NCBI GenBank assembly: GCA_044228435.1
Contig: JBGAUW010000011.1
Location: forward strand, 84,553 to 148,552
Direction of reading: 5' to 3'
DNA length: 64,000 bases
Origin: Bog-950 sp044228435
GTDB taxonomy: Bacteria > Bacteroidota > Bacteroidia > Chitinophagales > LD1
Shown here: piece after piece, positions 1 through 8,300 of the stretch
Layout of the letters: each line of letters opens with the position of its first letter
Numbering within the stretch: position 1 is the first letter of the stretch
Translations under genes and position numbers: made by a program
Notes under the pieces: model-generated
Databases searched by the model: none
Told to the model about the DNA's origin: nothing
What the model saw: only the letters and a program-made list of their open reading frames with translations

Positions 1-133
1 TAATCACATACCAGTTAGTTGTTTTCTTTTCGGTTTGCAAAGTTTTATCAGTGGTTGTTGGCAAGGCTTTGTTTTTTTTCTGTTTATAATTGGATGTTAT
101 GCTTGTGTAAGCATAACATCCAAATTATAATAA

Positions 134-853
134 TTATAGCAAGAAAAACGATACCAGGTCTATTTCAATTACTTTCCCGTTTTTTCCTTCGGCTTTAATG
201 TAAACTAAGCCAAATTTATGGTTTACGCGGTAAGTTACTTTGCTTAAAACCGGGTCGCTGGCCGGGGCTATGTATTCTACTTTACTGGTTTTAATCATCC
301 AAAAGCTGTAAGGCCAATCATCTACACCGGTTTTTTCGGTTACAGTAGCGGTTAGGGTTTCTCCATTATTCCGCGTTACACTATAGTTAGTGCCCTGCGG
401 ATCGGCATATTTTACGGTCCATGGCTTTCCGTCTACAAAGTAATTCTGCATGCCTTCCGATGTTATCTTCAGTTTAAACTGAACATTTAATATACCTGAT
501 GTTGAAACGCTCCATGTTACATCTTTAGGATTATAATAGTTTATAAGTTGAGGTAGTATAGTTATTAAGTCGGCAATCATAGTGTCCGGGTAAGCGGTAG
601 CATCAACAGTAGCTGTATAAGTTACCATTCCATTGTCGTTGCTTAATACTTTAAAGGTGGTTCCCGGAAGGTTAACCCCGTTAACGGTAAAGTAAACATT
701 GGTTACACTATCTTTTTGTGTTAGGGGGATGTTGGTTTCTCCGCCCAGTACGTTGGGGTCATTATTCTTTTTGCACGAGTTGGCAGTTAGCAGAATGATT
801 AAAAAGGCTAATACCATTGCCGCCTTGCTGGATATCTGTTTTGTGTTTTTCAT
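134..853 (-). CDS. Secreted lipoprotein of unknown function
   Basis: I do not recognise a family. The 239-residue protein starts with a lipoprotein signal (charged start, hydrophobic stretch about residues 12-23, lipobox TANSC with Cys27). Lys-Lys after the Cys is common in Bacteroidota lipoproteins. The rest is polar and beta-rich in appearance, without catalytic motifs I can name. I chose the ATG at 853 because the upstream extension to 895 would put 14 residues in front of a normal signal peptide. It is transcribed away from the chimeric gene at 1121, and the 267 bases between them hold both promoters. It is probably anchored in the outer membrane, by family analogy only. Confidence 0.75.
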   Translation of the reverse strand: MKNTKQISSKAAMVLAFLIILLTANSCKKNNDPNVLGGETNIPLTQKDSVTNVYFTVNGVNLPGTTFKVLSNDNGMVTYTATVDATAYPDTMIADLITILPQLINYYNPKDVTWSVSTSGILNVQFKLKITSEGMQNYFVDGKPWTVKYADPQGTNYSVTRNNGETLTATVTEKTGVDDWPYSFWMIKTSKVEYIAPASDPVLSKVTYRVNHKFGLVYIKAEGKNGKVIEIDLVSFFLL

Positions 854-1120
854 GTTGTTTAATTTTAAAGCAATAGTGCACACATAGCAGAGCATATTTT
901 ATGAGGGTGCTCAAATTGAATAATGATACGCATCATCATATCCTGAAAACGGATACTATAAAAATCTTAAGAAGCAGATGTTTGAAATGGGGTAACTCTT
1001 CTGCCTGTGGTGTAGTTGATGTTAATCATAATCAACGCTATTCTGTGGCATTGCTTTCCGTAGCTGCCCGCAGCATTTTTGCATTCGATATTTAATCAAT
1101 AACAATTAAAAAAGCACTAA

Positions 1121-3436
1121 ATGAAAAACAGGATTTTACAATTTATTGTGTTACTCGCTCTGAGTAGTACAGGTGCATACGCCCAAACCTCGTGTGCCGA
1201 TTTGAATAACTATGTCAGTTATAAGAATACTGCCGATACAGGCTATTACGCATTAATTGCAGGGTTTGAAGAAAAAGCAGCACAAACCTATCATTACTCC
1301 GGGCCGGGAAAAGTTTCTTCGGTGCGGGTATATGGAAATTATCCGGGGTTGTTAGGTGGGGTGCCTTTGCAGGTAGGTGTTTACAATGTAGATAATACCG
1401 GCAGGCCTACGTCTTTAATTCAATCAGTTAATACTACCTGGTGGTGGTTTAATAACGCAGCAGGTTATATGGATGTGTACTTTAGTGGTGGTGGAGTTAT
1501 GATTGATCATAATTTTGCCGTGGAAGTAGAGTTGCGTTCTGCTTCGCCATGGGGTTCTTCTTTTCGCGTGCAGTATACCGGTAATGGCGAAGGCCATGGA
1601 GAAAACCTGGCTTCTTTAGCCGGCACTTCTACCGGTAACAACTGGTCAAGCGCAATGGTTGATTTTAGTCGCGACGGTGATTTTTACCTCGTTCCCAGAA
1701 TGACTAACTATATCACTTCGGCGTTTAACGCTAGTTCGCGTTGCATAGCAACCGGTGGTAATATTACTTTTACTAATACATCTACCTTTAGTAAAGATAG
1801 TATGTTTAATAAAATTGCATTTAACAATGGTGCAGGGCCTGATTTTTATTACGATTGGAATTTTGGTGATGGCTCACCGGTTTCGCATGCAACAAGCCCC
1901 AGCCATGTTTACGCTTCAGCAGGTGTTTATACTGTAACGCTTACCAGTAATTTGGTGGGTTGGCACGGTAGCTGTTCCGATGTAAAAACAATGCAGATTT
2001 CAGTTGGATTGGCAGTGTCAGCCACTTCCATAGTAAACAGCACTTGCAACGGCTCTGATAATGGAAGTATAGTAGCTGTGGGTACTGGTGGTGCAACACC
2101 TTATACTTACAATACCAACGATTATAACAACCATTCAAATCCGAATTTTGGTGGTCTTGCTGCCGGTACTTATTCGGTATACGTTACCGATGCTTTAGGC
2201 TGCAGGGCATCGGCGCCTTTTGTAATTACAGAACCACAGGCTATTAGTTTTACAAGTATTCAATCTACCACCTCCAGCTGCGGTAATGCAGATGGTGGAA
2301 TAGTAGTAAATGCTACCGGTGGTACCGGCGCTTTACAATACCGGTTAAACTCGGGTAGCTATCAGGCGAATGGTAATTTTTATAATCAACCTTCTGGCTC
2401 TTATACCATTACTGTAAAAGATGCAAATAACTGCACGGCTCAAAGTCTTGCCACGGTTATTCAAAAATACCAGGCTTTTATAGATACATTCCGATACTTC
2501 AACCCGACAGCTATAATTTACGTATGCAAAATGTCTCCTTTAGGTGTTGGATTTCCTACCTATGTAACCAACTGGAATAGGCTAAATAATGCAATTTTAG
2601 GAGGCACAGGCAACGGGATAACGGCACTAACAAGGTATGACAGGCGTATAACAGATAACAGCGTTGAACTTGATAATGGCGCAGGCGGCTTAGCAGATGG
2701 CTATAATTTCCAAGACGGCCTACACCCAAACAACGCGGGAAAAATAGTTATCGCTAATGCGTTTAAACGAGCTTTACGAGCTGACGGATTTCTTACATGC
2801 GGAACAGTATTAGCGCCTAACTATACAGGATACCACAACGGTGATACGCTAAAGCCAATAGGTGATTTAAAGGACGTTACTTTAATGTCTAACAATGCCA
2901 CCGGTCAGCCAACGGTAACAATAAGAAACTACGGCAACGGCGCAAACGCTTACGGTGCAGTTATATTTACAAACAACGATGGAACAAAGTCATATTTTAT
3001 GGGTATCGGGAATACTGCTGAAAGCGGCTACGGAGTTCCTAATGAATTTTTTATAGCTGATGGCGCCAATACCAGGTTTGATATTACAAGCGCGGGATTT
3101 GTGGGTATAGCTACCGCTGCGCCTACTTCCACGTTTTATGTAAACGGTAGCTTTGGAACAGCCTATGTAGCTAAAACAGGAGCATACACTTTAACCGCAT
3201 CTGACCATACGGTTAATTGCACCTCAGGTACTTTTGATCTTACCTTACCTACTGCCGTGGGATGCGCTGGCCGGGAGTATGTATTGAATAATTCCGGTGC
3301 CGGAACTATAACTATTAACACTACAAGCTCACAAACTATTGACGGTAACGCCAGCGGAGCCTTAAGTATGATTCAAAATAAAAATTATGTGGTTAAGAGT
3401 GATGGTGCGAACTGGATAATTATATCAGCTAAATAA
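1121..3436 (+). CDS. Chimeric protein: PKD/SprB secreted protein fused to phage tail-like C-terminus
   Basis: A 771-residue protein with two unlike halves. Residues 1-22 are a Sec signal peptide ending in AYAQ. Residues about 200-292 form a PKD domain (WNFGDGSP near 246). Two SprB-type repeats follow to about residue 448, the second ending in TATV-like LATVIQ. This half is a typical Bacteroidota secreted, probably adhesive, protein. From about residue 449 it changes: residues 449-570 resemble the C-terminal part of an SGNH/GDSL hydrolase (DGLHPNNAG near 532 carries the Asp and His), but the N-terminal GDS block is missing. Residues 590-771 are Gly/Thr/Asn-rich and look like phage tail-fibre or appendage sequence. 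Lysis-like genes follow directly. I infer that a deletion joined a host gene to a prophage gene; a misassembly is also possible. The T9SS C-terminal signal expected of the host protein is absent. Confidence 0.75.
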   Translation: MKNRILQFIVLLALSSTGAYAQTSCADLNNYVSYKNTADTGYYALIAGFEEKAAQTYHYSGPGKVSSVRVYGNYPGLLGGVPLQVGVYNVDNTGRPTSLIQSVNTTWWWFNNAAGYMDVYFSGGGVMIDHNFAVEVELRSASPWGSSFRVQYTGNGEGHGENLASLAGTSTGNNWSSAMVDFSRDGDFYLVPRMTNYITSAFNASSRCIATGGNITFTNTSTFSKDSMFNKIAFNNGAGPDFYYDWNFGDGSPVSHATSPSHVYASAGVYTVTLTSNLVGWHGSCSDVKTMQISVGLAVSATSIVNSTCNGSDNGSIVAVGTGGATPYTYNTNDYNNHSNPNFGGLAAGTYSVYVTDALGCRASAPFVITEPQAISFTSIQSTTSSCGNADGGIVVNATGGTGALQYRLNSGSYQANGNFYNQPSGSYTITVKDANNCTAQSLATVIQKYQAFIDTFRYFNPTAIIYVCKMSPLGVGFPTYVTNWNRLNNAILGGTGNGITALTRYDRRITDNSVELDNGAGGLADGYNFQDGLHPNNAGKIVIANAFKRALRADGFLTCGTVLAPNYTGYHNGDTLKPIGDLKDVTLMSNNATGQPTVTIRNYGNGANAYGAVIFTNNDGTKSYFMGIGNTAESGYGVPNEFFIADGANTRFDITSAGFVGIATAAPTSTFYVNGSFGTAYVAKTGAYTLTASDHTVNCTSGTFDLTLPTAVGCAGREYVLNNSGAGTITINTTSSQTIDGNASGALSMIQNKNYVVKSDGANWIIISAK

Positions 3437-3445
3437 TTCGGCAAA

Positions 3446-3652
3446 ATGAGAAGTACAACCTTATCAATCATTTGTGGAGAGTTAGTTGCCGGCTTGGTTG
3501 CTTACCTGCATTTTGATGTTGCAATGTCGTTGGCCGTTAAACTTGGCGCAGTTGTATTTTGGGGAGCTGTGGGAGGGGCTAGCGGTATGGCCGGTAAAGA
3601 AATTTTCACCTACTTATTAAATAAAATCAACTCATGGAGGCAGCGACTTTAG
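3446..3652 (+). CDS. Small two-helix membrane protein, holin-like
   Basis: A 68-residue protein with two predicted membrane segments (about residues 8-25 and 30-48) and a basic C-terminus (INSWRQRL). Size, topology and position between a tail-like gene and a spanin/DUF5675 pair suggest a phage holin, which would make holes in the inner membrane at lysis. There is no motif that proves this. It starts 9 bases after the chimeric gene and overlaps the next gene by 19 bases, as is common in compact phage operons. Confidence 0.6.
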   Translation: MRSTTLSIICGELVAGLVAYLHFDVAMSLAVKLGAVVFWGAVGGASGMAGKEIFTYLLNKINSWRQRL

Positions 3653-4026
3653 ACTATAACGAATTAGTATACCTAATTTTTGGAACCGGTAACCTGGCAT
3701 TTGTTATTGCGGGCGGCTTCTTTGCAGTTATTGGTGGTTTGTTATCAATGGCCGTTCGTGCCACTAAAAAGAAAATAGAGGCTAACCCCGTTTCACCTGC
3801 AACCTTTAGCTGGTCATACCTTTGGTGCGATAAGGCTAATTATTTTTATGCCTCCGTGCTTATTACAATTCTTATGCTTCGGTTTAGCGCAATATGGATA
3901 CCTCCCATGTTTGCGATGGCCGGAGCTGCCGGTATAGGCTTTTTAAACTACCAGCTTATAGCTGTATTTCTTAAATGGGTAACTAAGTTCTTTCCAGACT
4001 TAGAAACCCCAAACCAACCACAATGA
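3634..4026 (+). CDS. Phage-type membrane protein, possible second lysis-module protein
   Basis: A 130-residue hydrophobic protein with three to four membrane segments (about residues 20-42, 69-85, 88-105, 106-120) split by a short basic loop (RATKKKIEAN near 43-52). I do not recognise a named family. Its place between a holin-like gene and a spanin-like gene, with overlaps on both sides (19 and 4 bases), makes a role in the phage lysis module likely. It could be the holin itself, with the smaller upstream protein acting as a partner or antiholin; sequence alone does not decide. Confidence 0.6.
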   Translation: MEAATLDYNELVYLIFGTGNLAFVIAGGFFAVIGGLLSMAVRATKKKIEANPVSPATFSWSYLWCDKANYFYASVLITILMLRFSAIWIPPMFAMAGAAGIGFLNYQLIAVFLKWVTKFFPDLETPNQPQ

Positions 4027-4580
4027 GAAAGCTTTACATTTTTGGCGTCGCCATTCTTTTATTGAGCAGCTGCACAGTTACCCGCGATAAGTGCAATCAG
4101 CTTTACCCTCCGGTTGTAACCCATACCGTTGATACGTTCCTGCAGGTGCGTGAAACTATTTTGCACGATACCACGTTCGTTCCGGCCGAGAGCTCCGAGA
4201 TGGAGCTGTATTTCGAGGCAGATGCTAATAACGAAGTGCAGGTAACTAAAGCGGTTACTAAGAACGGCCAGCGTTCAAACATTGCATACACCACCGAGCG
4301 AAACAATAAGGTGCTAACCGCTATGTTTAAATGCAACTGCGATAGCCTCAATATTTACCATGTGTTTAAGCAACTAGATACTACGCTGCGGGTAAACACC
4401 AATAATACGGCCATACACACCGTAAACGTGCCGGCGCAGCTTACCTGGTGGCAATCGTTTAAAGTTGATTATGGCGGGTATGCAATGGGCTTGATTCTGC
4501 TCTACCTGCTTTTACGTATAGGATGGTGGGCCCTGAAGACCTACACCAAAATACAATTACCGTTCACTAATTTTTTATAG
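4023..4580 (+). CDS. Lipoprotein with C-terminal membrane anchor; candidate unimolecular spanin
   Basis: A 185-residue protein starting with a lipoprotein signal (hydrophobic 5-15, lipobox LLSSC, Cys17). A periplasmic stretch of about 130 residues follows, then one membrane helix near the C-terminus (about 151-172, GLILLYLLLRIGWWAL). A lipid-modified N-terminus plus a C-terminal inner-membrane helix is the known layout of unimolecular spanins such as phage T1 gp11, which tie and fuse the two membranes in the last step of lysis. The call rests on topology and context, since spanins share little sequence. Its start overlaps the upstream gene by 4 bases (ATGA), and the next gene begins one base after its stop. 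Confidence 0.6.
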   Translation: MRKLYIFGVAILLLSSCTVTRDKCNQLYPPVVTHTVDTFLQVRETILHDTTFVPAESSEMELYFEADANNEVQVTKAVTKNGQRSNIAYTTERNNKVLTAMFKCNCDSLNIYHVFKQLDTTLRVNTNNTAIHTVNVPAQLTWWQSFKVDYGGYAMGLILLYLLLRIGWWALKTYTKIQLPFTNFL

Positions 4581-4581
4581 C

Positions 4582-5013
4582 ATGGAGCTAGTTGTAAAAC
4601 GCAAAACCTTTACCGAAAAATCTACCATAGGGGAATTATTTATTGATGGTAAATTCTTTTGCTGGACATTAGAGGATAAAGACCGCGGATTTAGTCAGGC
4701 GGATAATGTATTGACAATTAAAGCCAAAAAGCTTTTTGCCATAACAGCAATACCTTATGGCCGATATAAAGTAACGCTTACTGATAGCTCCCGATTTGGC
4801 AAACTATTACCATTGCTTAACGATGTAAAAGGCTTTGCCGGCATTCGAATACATCCGGGCAATAAGCCAGAGGATACGGAGGGCTGTATCTTAGTTGGGG
4901 ATGCCAGGTATACTGATTTAATTGGCGAAAGCCGTGTTGCGTTTGAAAAGTTAATGAGGCTTCTTGAGGCAGCTACAAAGAGGGGTGAGCAAATCTTTAT
5001 AACAATTCAATAA
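4582..5013 (+). CDS. DUF5675 family protein, likely phage lysis or cell-wall protein
   Basis: A 143-residue soluble protein matching my memory of DUF5675: an IGELFIDGKFFCWTLED start, a PYGRYKV strand, and the conserved RIHPGN...DTEGCILVG block near residues 92-111. The His...Gly-Cys pattern recalls the active-site layout of YkuD L,D-transpeptidases, so an act on peptidoglycan is possible but not shown. It has no signal peptide, so if it is a lysin it needs the holin-like proteins encoded upstream. It is the last gene of the rightward phage set; the integrase faces it. Confidence 0.75.
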   Translation: MELVVKRKTFTEKSTIGELFIDGKFFCWTLEDKDRGFSQADNVLTIKAKKLFAITAIPYGRYKVTLTDSSRFGKLLPLLNDVKGFAGIRIHPGNKPEDTEGCILVGDARYTDLIGESRVAFEKLMRLLEAATKRGEQIFITIQ

Positions 5014-5043
5014 AAAAGGCGGCTGCACCCACTGCAACCGCCT
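5012..5043 (-). terminator. Rho-independent terminator of the integrase gene
   Basis: A GC-rich hairpin (GGCGGcTGCA / TGCAaCCGCC) has a run of six A on its left side. Read on the minus strand, this is a stem followed by six T, just past the integrase stop. It also lies between two converging genes and may slow transcription from both. Confidence 0.65.
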
Positions 5044-5089
5044 CACTAACTAACCCACGCCAAGATAACGCAAAGGCTATAAATTTATT

Positions 5090-6172
5090 TTAGCCCAGAT
5101 TAACCGGCTTTATTGAATTAACCGCCGCTTTTAGCTTTGCATCTTTAGTTCTTCTGTAAACTGCTACCTGCCGGGTTCCCTTATGGCCTAATAACTGTGC
5201 CACAACTCTATCATCACCCTCGGCCAATGTTCCGAATGTATGCCGGGCACAGTGCCAGGTAATATGCTTATCGATATCAGCAGCCTTAACCCATGTTCGT
5301 AAATTATACCCGGAAGACTGCCAGCTACTCTTATGGCCCTTCGCTCGTGATGGCAAGCCTTGGAATACATACTCTGTGCTTTTATCCATCAGGGCAAGTA
5401 TTTGGGCTGTGGTTTCGTGGATGGGCATTAATCGCTTAGTCTTGGTTTTTTCGCGGGGCTTACGTATGCCATCGGGCTCGATGTGCTTCCATTGAAGTGC
5501 AAAAACATCGGCAAAGTCGAAACCCTGAAAACAGCAAAACAGAAAAGCGTATTTAACTGTGCTGTTTTGATAGTGGGTACCGGCCAGCTTTTGCAACTCC
5601 TCCGGCTCTAAGGTTTCCTTACTTAGAATTGATTCGTCGATATCAAACCGCTTATTCTTAAACTTCTCGATATCATATTTGCATAGCTTGTCTATATGTG
5701 CCCTGCGCAATACCTGGCAGAACTTTATAAAGTAGGCTTTGCCGGTTGAACCCATTACCTTACCCTCCAGCCATGTTTTAAAATCACTGACAAAGTTTTC
5801 GTTTACGCTGCGGAAGGTATGGCCGGCACCATGGCAGCTTTGCAGCTGGGCAATCATAGCCGTTACCTTTTTCACATCCGTTCGCTTATAATTATCAGCA
5901 AACGCATTGAAATAGGAGAGGAGGTTACCCTCCTGGTGCACGGCCGCATCGATTGCGTTTGCATCCTGCATTATCTCCAGCTCCTTATCCGCTCTTTTCT
6001 TTTCGGCCATTATAAGGGCCTCGCGGTTATGGTTCCGTTCTACCGGGTTAGCCGGCTTATTGTATAAAAACAACTCCGGAAGCCTCACCCGGTTTCGTAT
6101 GCCGTTGTGATTTATATCCAGCTGGAAGGTGGTTTTTGTTTTGCGTTCTATTTGTCGAAGTATTACAGGCAT
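5090..6172 (-). CDS. Tyrosine recombinase / phage integrase
   Basis: A 360-residue site-specific recombinase. It has an arm-binding N-terminal region (1-100), a core-binding SAM-like domain (about 100-190) and a C-terminal catalytic domain. Visible catalytic residues are the HxxR box (His307, Arg310), His330 in LLGHKG and the nucleophile Tyr339 in VAVYRRT. The box that normally reads TGLR has Asp (QGFDFAD, about residue 219) instead of the first catalytic Arg. Loss of this Arg is known in CTnDOT-type integrases (Ser in IntDOT), so the enzyme may still work, but Asp is unusual. The gene lies next to tRNA-Glu and points away from its 3' end, as expected for an element integrated at that tRNA. 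Confidence 0.9.
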   Translation of the reverse strand: MPVILRQIERKTKTTFQLDINHNGIRNRVRLPELFLYNKPANPVERNHNREALIMAEKKRADKELEIMQDANAIDAAVHQEGNLLSYFNAFADNYKRTDVKKVTAMIAQLQSCHGAGHTFRSVNENFVSDFKTWLEGKVMGSTGKAYFIKFCQVLRRAHIDKLCKYDIEKFKNKRFDIDESILSKETLEPEELQKLAGTHYQNSTVKYAFLFCCFQGFDFADVFALQWKHIEPDGIRKPREKTKTKRLMPIHETTAQILALMDKSTEYVFQGLPSRAKGHKSSWQSSGYNLRTWVKAADIDKHITWHCARHTFGTLAEGDDRVVAQLLGHKGTRQVAVYRRTKDAKLKAAVNSIKPVNLG

Positions 6173-6275
6173 ATTATCGCGTGACAGTTTCGTGACGGTT
6201 TCGGCTCCAAAAAGGGAAAATAAAGGAAAAAATGTAATTGAAATTTAAGGTAAAAACGCTGTGGTTTTCATTGGT

Positions 6276-6316
6276 AAAAAGCTGAAACCCTTGATAGGTA
6301 AGAGTTTCAGCTTTTT
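6276..6316 (-). terminator. Terminator-like hairpin downstream of tRNA-Glu
   Basis: AAAAAGCTGAAAC and GTTTCAGCTTTTT pair as a 13-bp stem around an 14-15-base loop. It begins ten bases past the tRNA 3' end on the minus strand, where the stem ends in T5. It would end the tRNA transcript before the integrase. Confidence 0.6.
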
Positions 6317-6325
6317 GGAGGAGTG

Positions 6326-6397
6326 TACCGCGTAGGGGAATCGAACCCCTATTACCTCCGTGAAAGGGAGGCGTACTAACCGTTATACGAACGCGGC
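6326..6397 (-). tRNA. tRNA-Glu (UUC anticodon)
   Basis: The minus strand folds into a full cloverleaf of 72 bases: acceptor GCCGCGT / ACGCGGT with one G-T pair at the end, anticodon stem CCTCC/GGAGG around loop CTTTCAC, giving anticodon TTC, and T arm AGGGG-TTCGATT-CCCCT. CCA is not encoded. Its 3' half is a common phage integration target and the integrase gene lies just downstream. I found no second copy of the 3' end in the window. Confidence 0.95.
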
Positions 6398-6683
6398 GTA
6401 TTTTTTAAGAGGACGCAAAAGTAATTTTTTTTTCGAAGCACAAAAGGTTGAACCAAAATATTTAAGCAAACCTGTAAAAAGTTTTTTGCCCACTTTAAAA
6501 ATTTGCGGTTTTGTAGGGGTTTTTGGCAGTTTTTGCACCCTTCGCTGTTTCGAACATGTTGGTCTGAACGAATTTTCTTCGTCAACACCCTTTCTGCCCC
6601 CAATCTTCCAATTCCCTAATTCCCAATTCCCCCCTTTTCACCTTTCACTTTTCACCTTTGCCCATTTTAATACCTTTATACCC

Positions 6684-8141
6684 ATGAACAACACCTATGG
6701 GCAGCTGATTATTGGGGCTGGTTTTGCGGGCCTTTGCGCGGCCATTAAGTTAAAAGCGCAGGGTGAGAGTAACTTTATAATTTTAGAGCGCAACGCCGCA
6801 TTGGGCGGCACCTGGTACGATAACCACTACCCCGGCGCAGCCTGCGATGTAGAATCGCACCTATATTCATTCAGTTTTGAGCCTAACCCCAACTGGAGCC
6901 GCGAGTTTAGCCCCCAACAGGAGATTTTAAACTACATGGAGCATTGCGCCGAAAAATACAGCCTAAAGACCCAAATACGCCTTAATACAGAGGTTGCAAG
7001 CGCTGTTTTTAACGAGGCCGAAGGTATTTGGTTGGTTACTACTACTACCGGCGAGGAATTTAAGGGCCGGGCCATTATTTCGTGCACCGGCGGACTTAGC
7101 CAGCCCATGTATCCCGATATTAAGGGGCTCGACACTTTTAAAGGCACCATGTTCCACTCGGCCAAGTGGGATAACAGCGTTGATTTAACAGGTAAAACCG
7201 TGGCCGTAATAGGCACCGGCGCCAGCGCCATTCAAATAGTGCCCGCCATTGCGCCAATTGTGGCCCGGTTGAAGCTTTTTCAGCGCACGCCGCCGTGGAT
7301 ACTGCCTAAACCCGATGGAGAAATATCATCTCTGCGCCGCTGGCTTTACGCTAACCTGCCTTTTACAAGGGCCTTGCATCGCCGCCGCCTGTATTGGCAG
7401 CACGAGGGTATGGCCCTGGGCTTTGTAAAGTTTCCCGGCCTGCTTAAACTGGCCAGCAACATGGCCCTGCGCTTTTTAAAGCAAAGTGTGGCCGATGAGC
7501 AACTGCGGGCCAAACTAACCCCCACGTATGTAATGGGCTGTAAGCGTGTATTAATAAGCAACGATTATTACCCGGCGCTGGTGCGCAAAAATGTAGAGGT
7601 AGTTACCGATGGTATACAGCAAATAAATGCTACCGGTGTGCTTACCGCCAATGGCCGCCAGCATAATGTAGATGCTATAGTTATTGCCACCGGTTTTAAG
7701 GCGGCTGAGGAGGTTAGCCGCTTTACGGTTAAAGGCCGCAACGGGCTGGATCTAAACGAGGCCTGGCGCGATGGGGCTGAGGCTTACCTGGGCACTACGG
7801 TATCGGGCTTTCCCAACATGTTTTTGGTGGTGGGGCCCAACACCGGCCTTGGCCATAGCAGCATGATATTGATGATAGAGGCCCAGGTGCACCTGATAAT
7901 GGAAAGTCTGAAGGCTATTAAGCAACACAACGCTAAGTTTATCGATTTAAAACCTGCAGTGCAGCGCGAGTTTAATGAGCAAATACAACAGCGCCTGGCA
8001 ACTACGGTGTGGCAAAAGGGCGGCTGCCACAGCTGGTACCAATTAAAGAACGGGAAAAACGTTACTCTTTGGCCGGGCTTCACCTTTACGTTTATGCAGC
8101 GCACCAAAAAGTTTGAAGCAGAGAAGTATGAGATTGTTTAA
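6684..8141 (+). CDS. Flavin-containing monooxygenase, Baeyer-Villiger type
   Basis: A 485-residue FAD- and NADPH-dependent monooxygenase (class B). The FAD-binding Rossmann motif IIGAGFAGLCAA is at about residues 8-19, the NADPH-binding motif VIGTGASAIQ at about 174-183, and the Baeyer-Villiger fingerprint FKGTMFHSAKWDN at about 152-164. Family members insert oxygen beside a ketone or oxidise soft heteroatoms; the substrate here is unknown. I chose ATG 6684 because the FAD motif then begins at its normal distance from the N-terminus. The open frame upstream to 6360 crosses the tRNA gene and a low-complexity repeat. The gene stands alone, with no visible pathway partner. Confidence 0.9.
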   Translation: MNNTYGQLIIGAGFAGLCAAIKLKAQGESNFIILERNAALGGTWYDNHYPGAACDVESHLYSFSFEPNPNWSREFSPQQEILNYMEHCAEKYSLKTQIRLNTEVASAVFNEAEGIWLVTTTTGEEFKGRAIISCTGGLSQPMYPDIKGLDTFKGTMFHSAKWDNSVDLTGKTVAVIGTGASAIQIVPAIAPIVARLKLFQRTPPWILPKPDGEISSLRRWLYANLPFTRALHRRRLYWQHEGMALGFVKFPGLLKLASNMALRFLKQSVADEQLRAKLTPTYVMGCKRVLISNDYYPALVRKNVEVVTDGIQQINATGVLTANGRQHNVDAIVIATGFKAAEEVSRFTVKGRNGLDLNEAWRDGAEAYLGTTVSGFPNMFLVVGPNTGLGHSSMILMIEAQVHLIMESLKAIKQHNAKFIDLKPAVQREFNEQIQQRLATTVWQKGGCHSWYQLKNGKNVTLWPGFTFTFMQRTKKFEAEKYEIV

Positions 8142-8167
8142 TGAGAACTAAAATTACCAAACAAAGC

Positions 8168-8250
8168 AAATGTCACACTGAGCGTAGTCGAAGTGCGTCA
8201 TTTGCGCAGGCTAAAGCACTTGTCTTCGACTTTGCTCAGACTGACATGCT
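8168..8250. repeat. Dispersed ~84-bp palindromic repeat, copy 1
   Basis: The sequence from TGTCACACTGAGCG to GCTCAGACTGACATGCT is itself an imperfect palindrome (cores GTCGAAG and CTTCGAC). It recurs in reverse complement at 43229-43334, where about 23 extra bases sit inside. It behaves like an intergenic REP-type element. Confidence 0.75.
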
Positions 8251-8300
8251 TTCTGAGTGTAATTGTCGTTTTATTGAGGTATAAATTAAAGTATAGGTAA

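Noticed and set aside
901..1095. 64-residue ORF ahead of the chimeric gene
   Set aside because: No family pattern and it occupies the promoter region of the 1121 gene; likely chance.
6360..6683. Long N-terminal extension of the monooxygenase
   Set aside because: It crosses the tRNA-Glu gene and a low-complexity repeat; the FAD motif fits ATG 6684.
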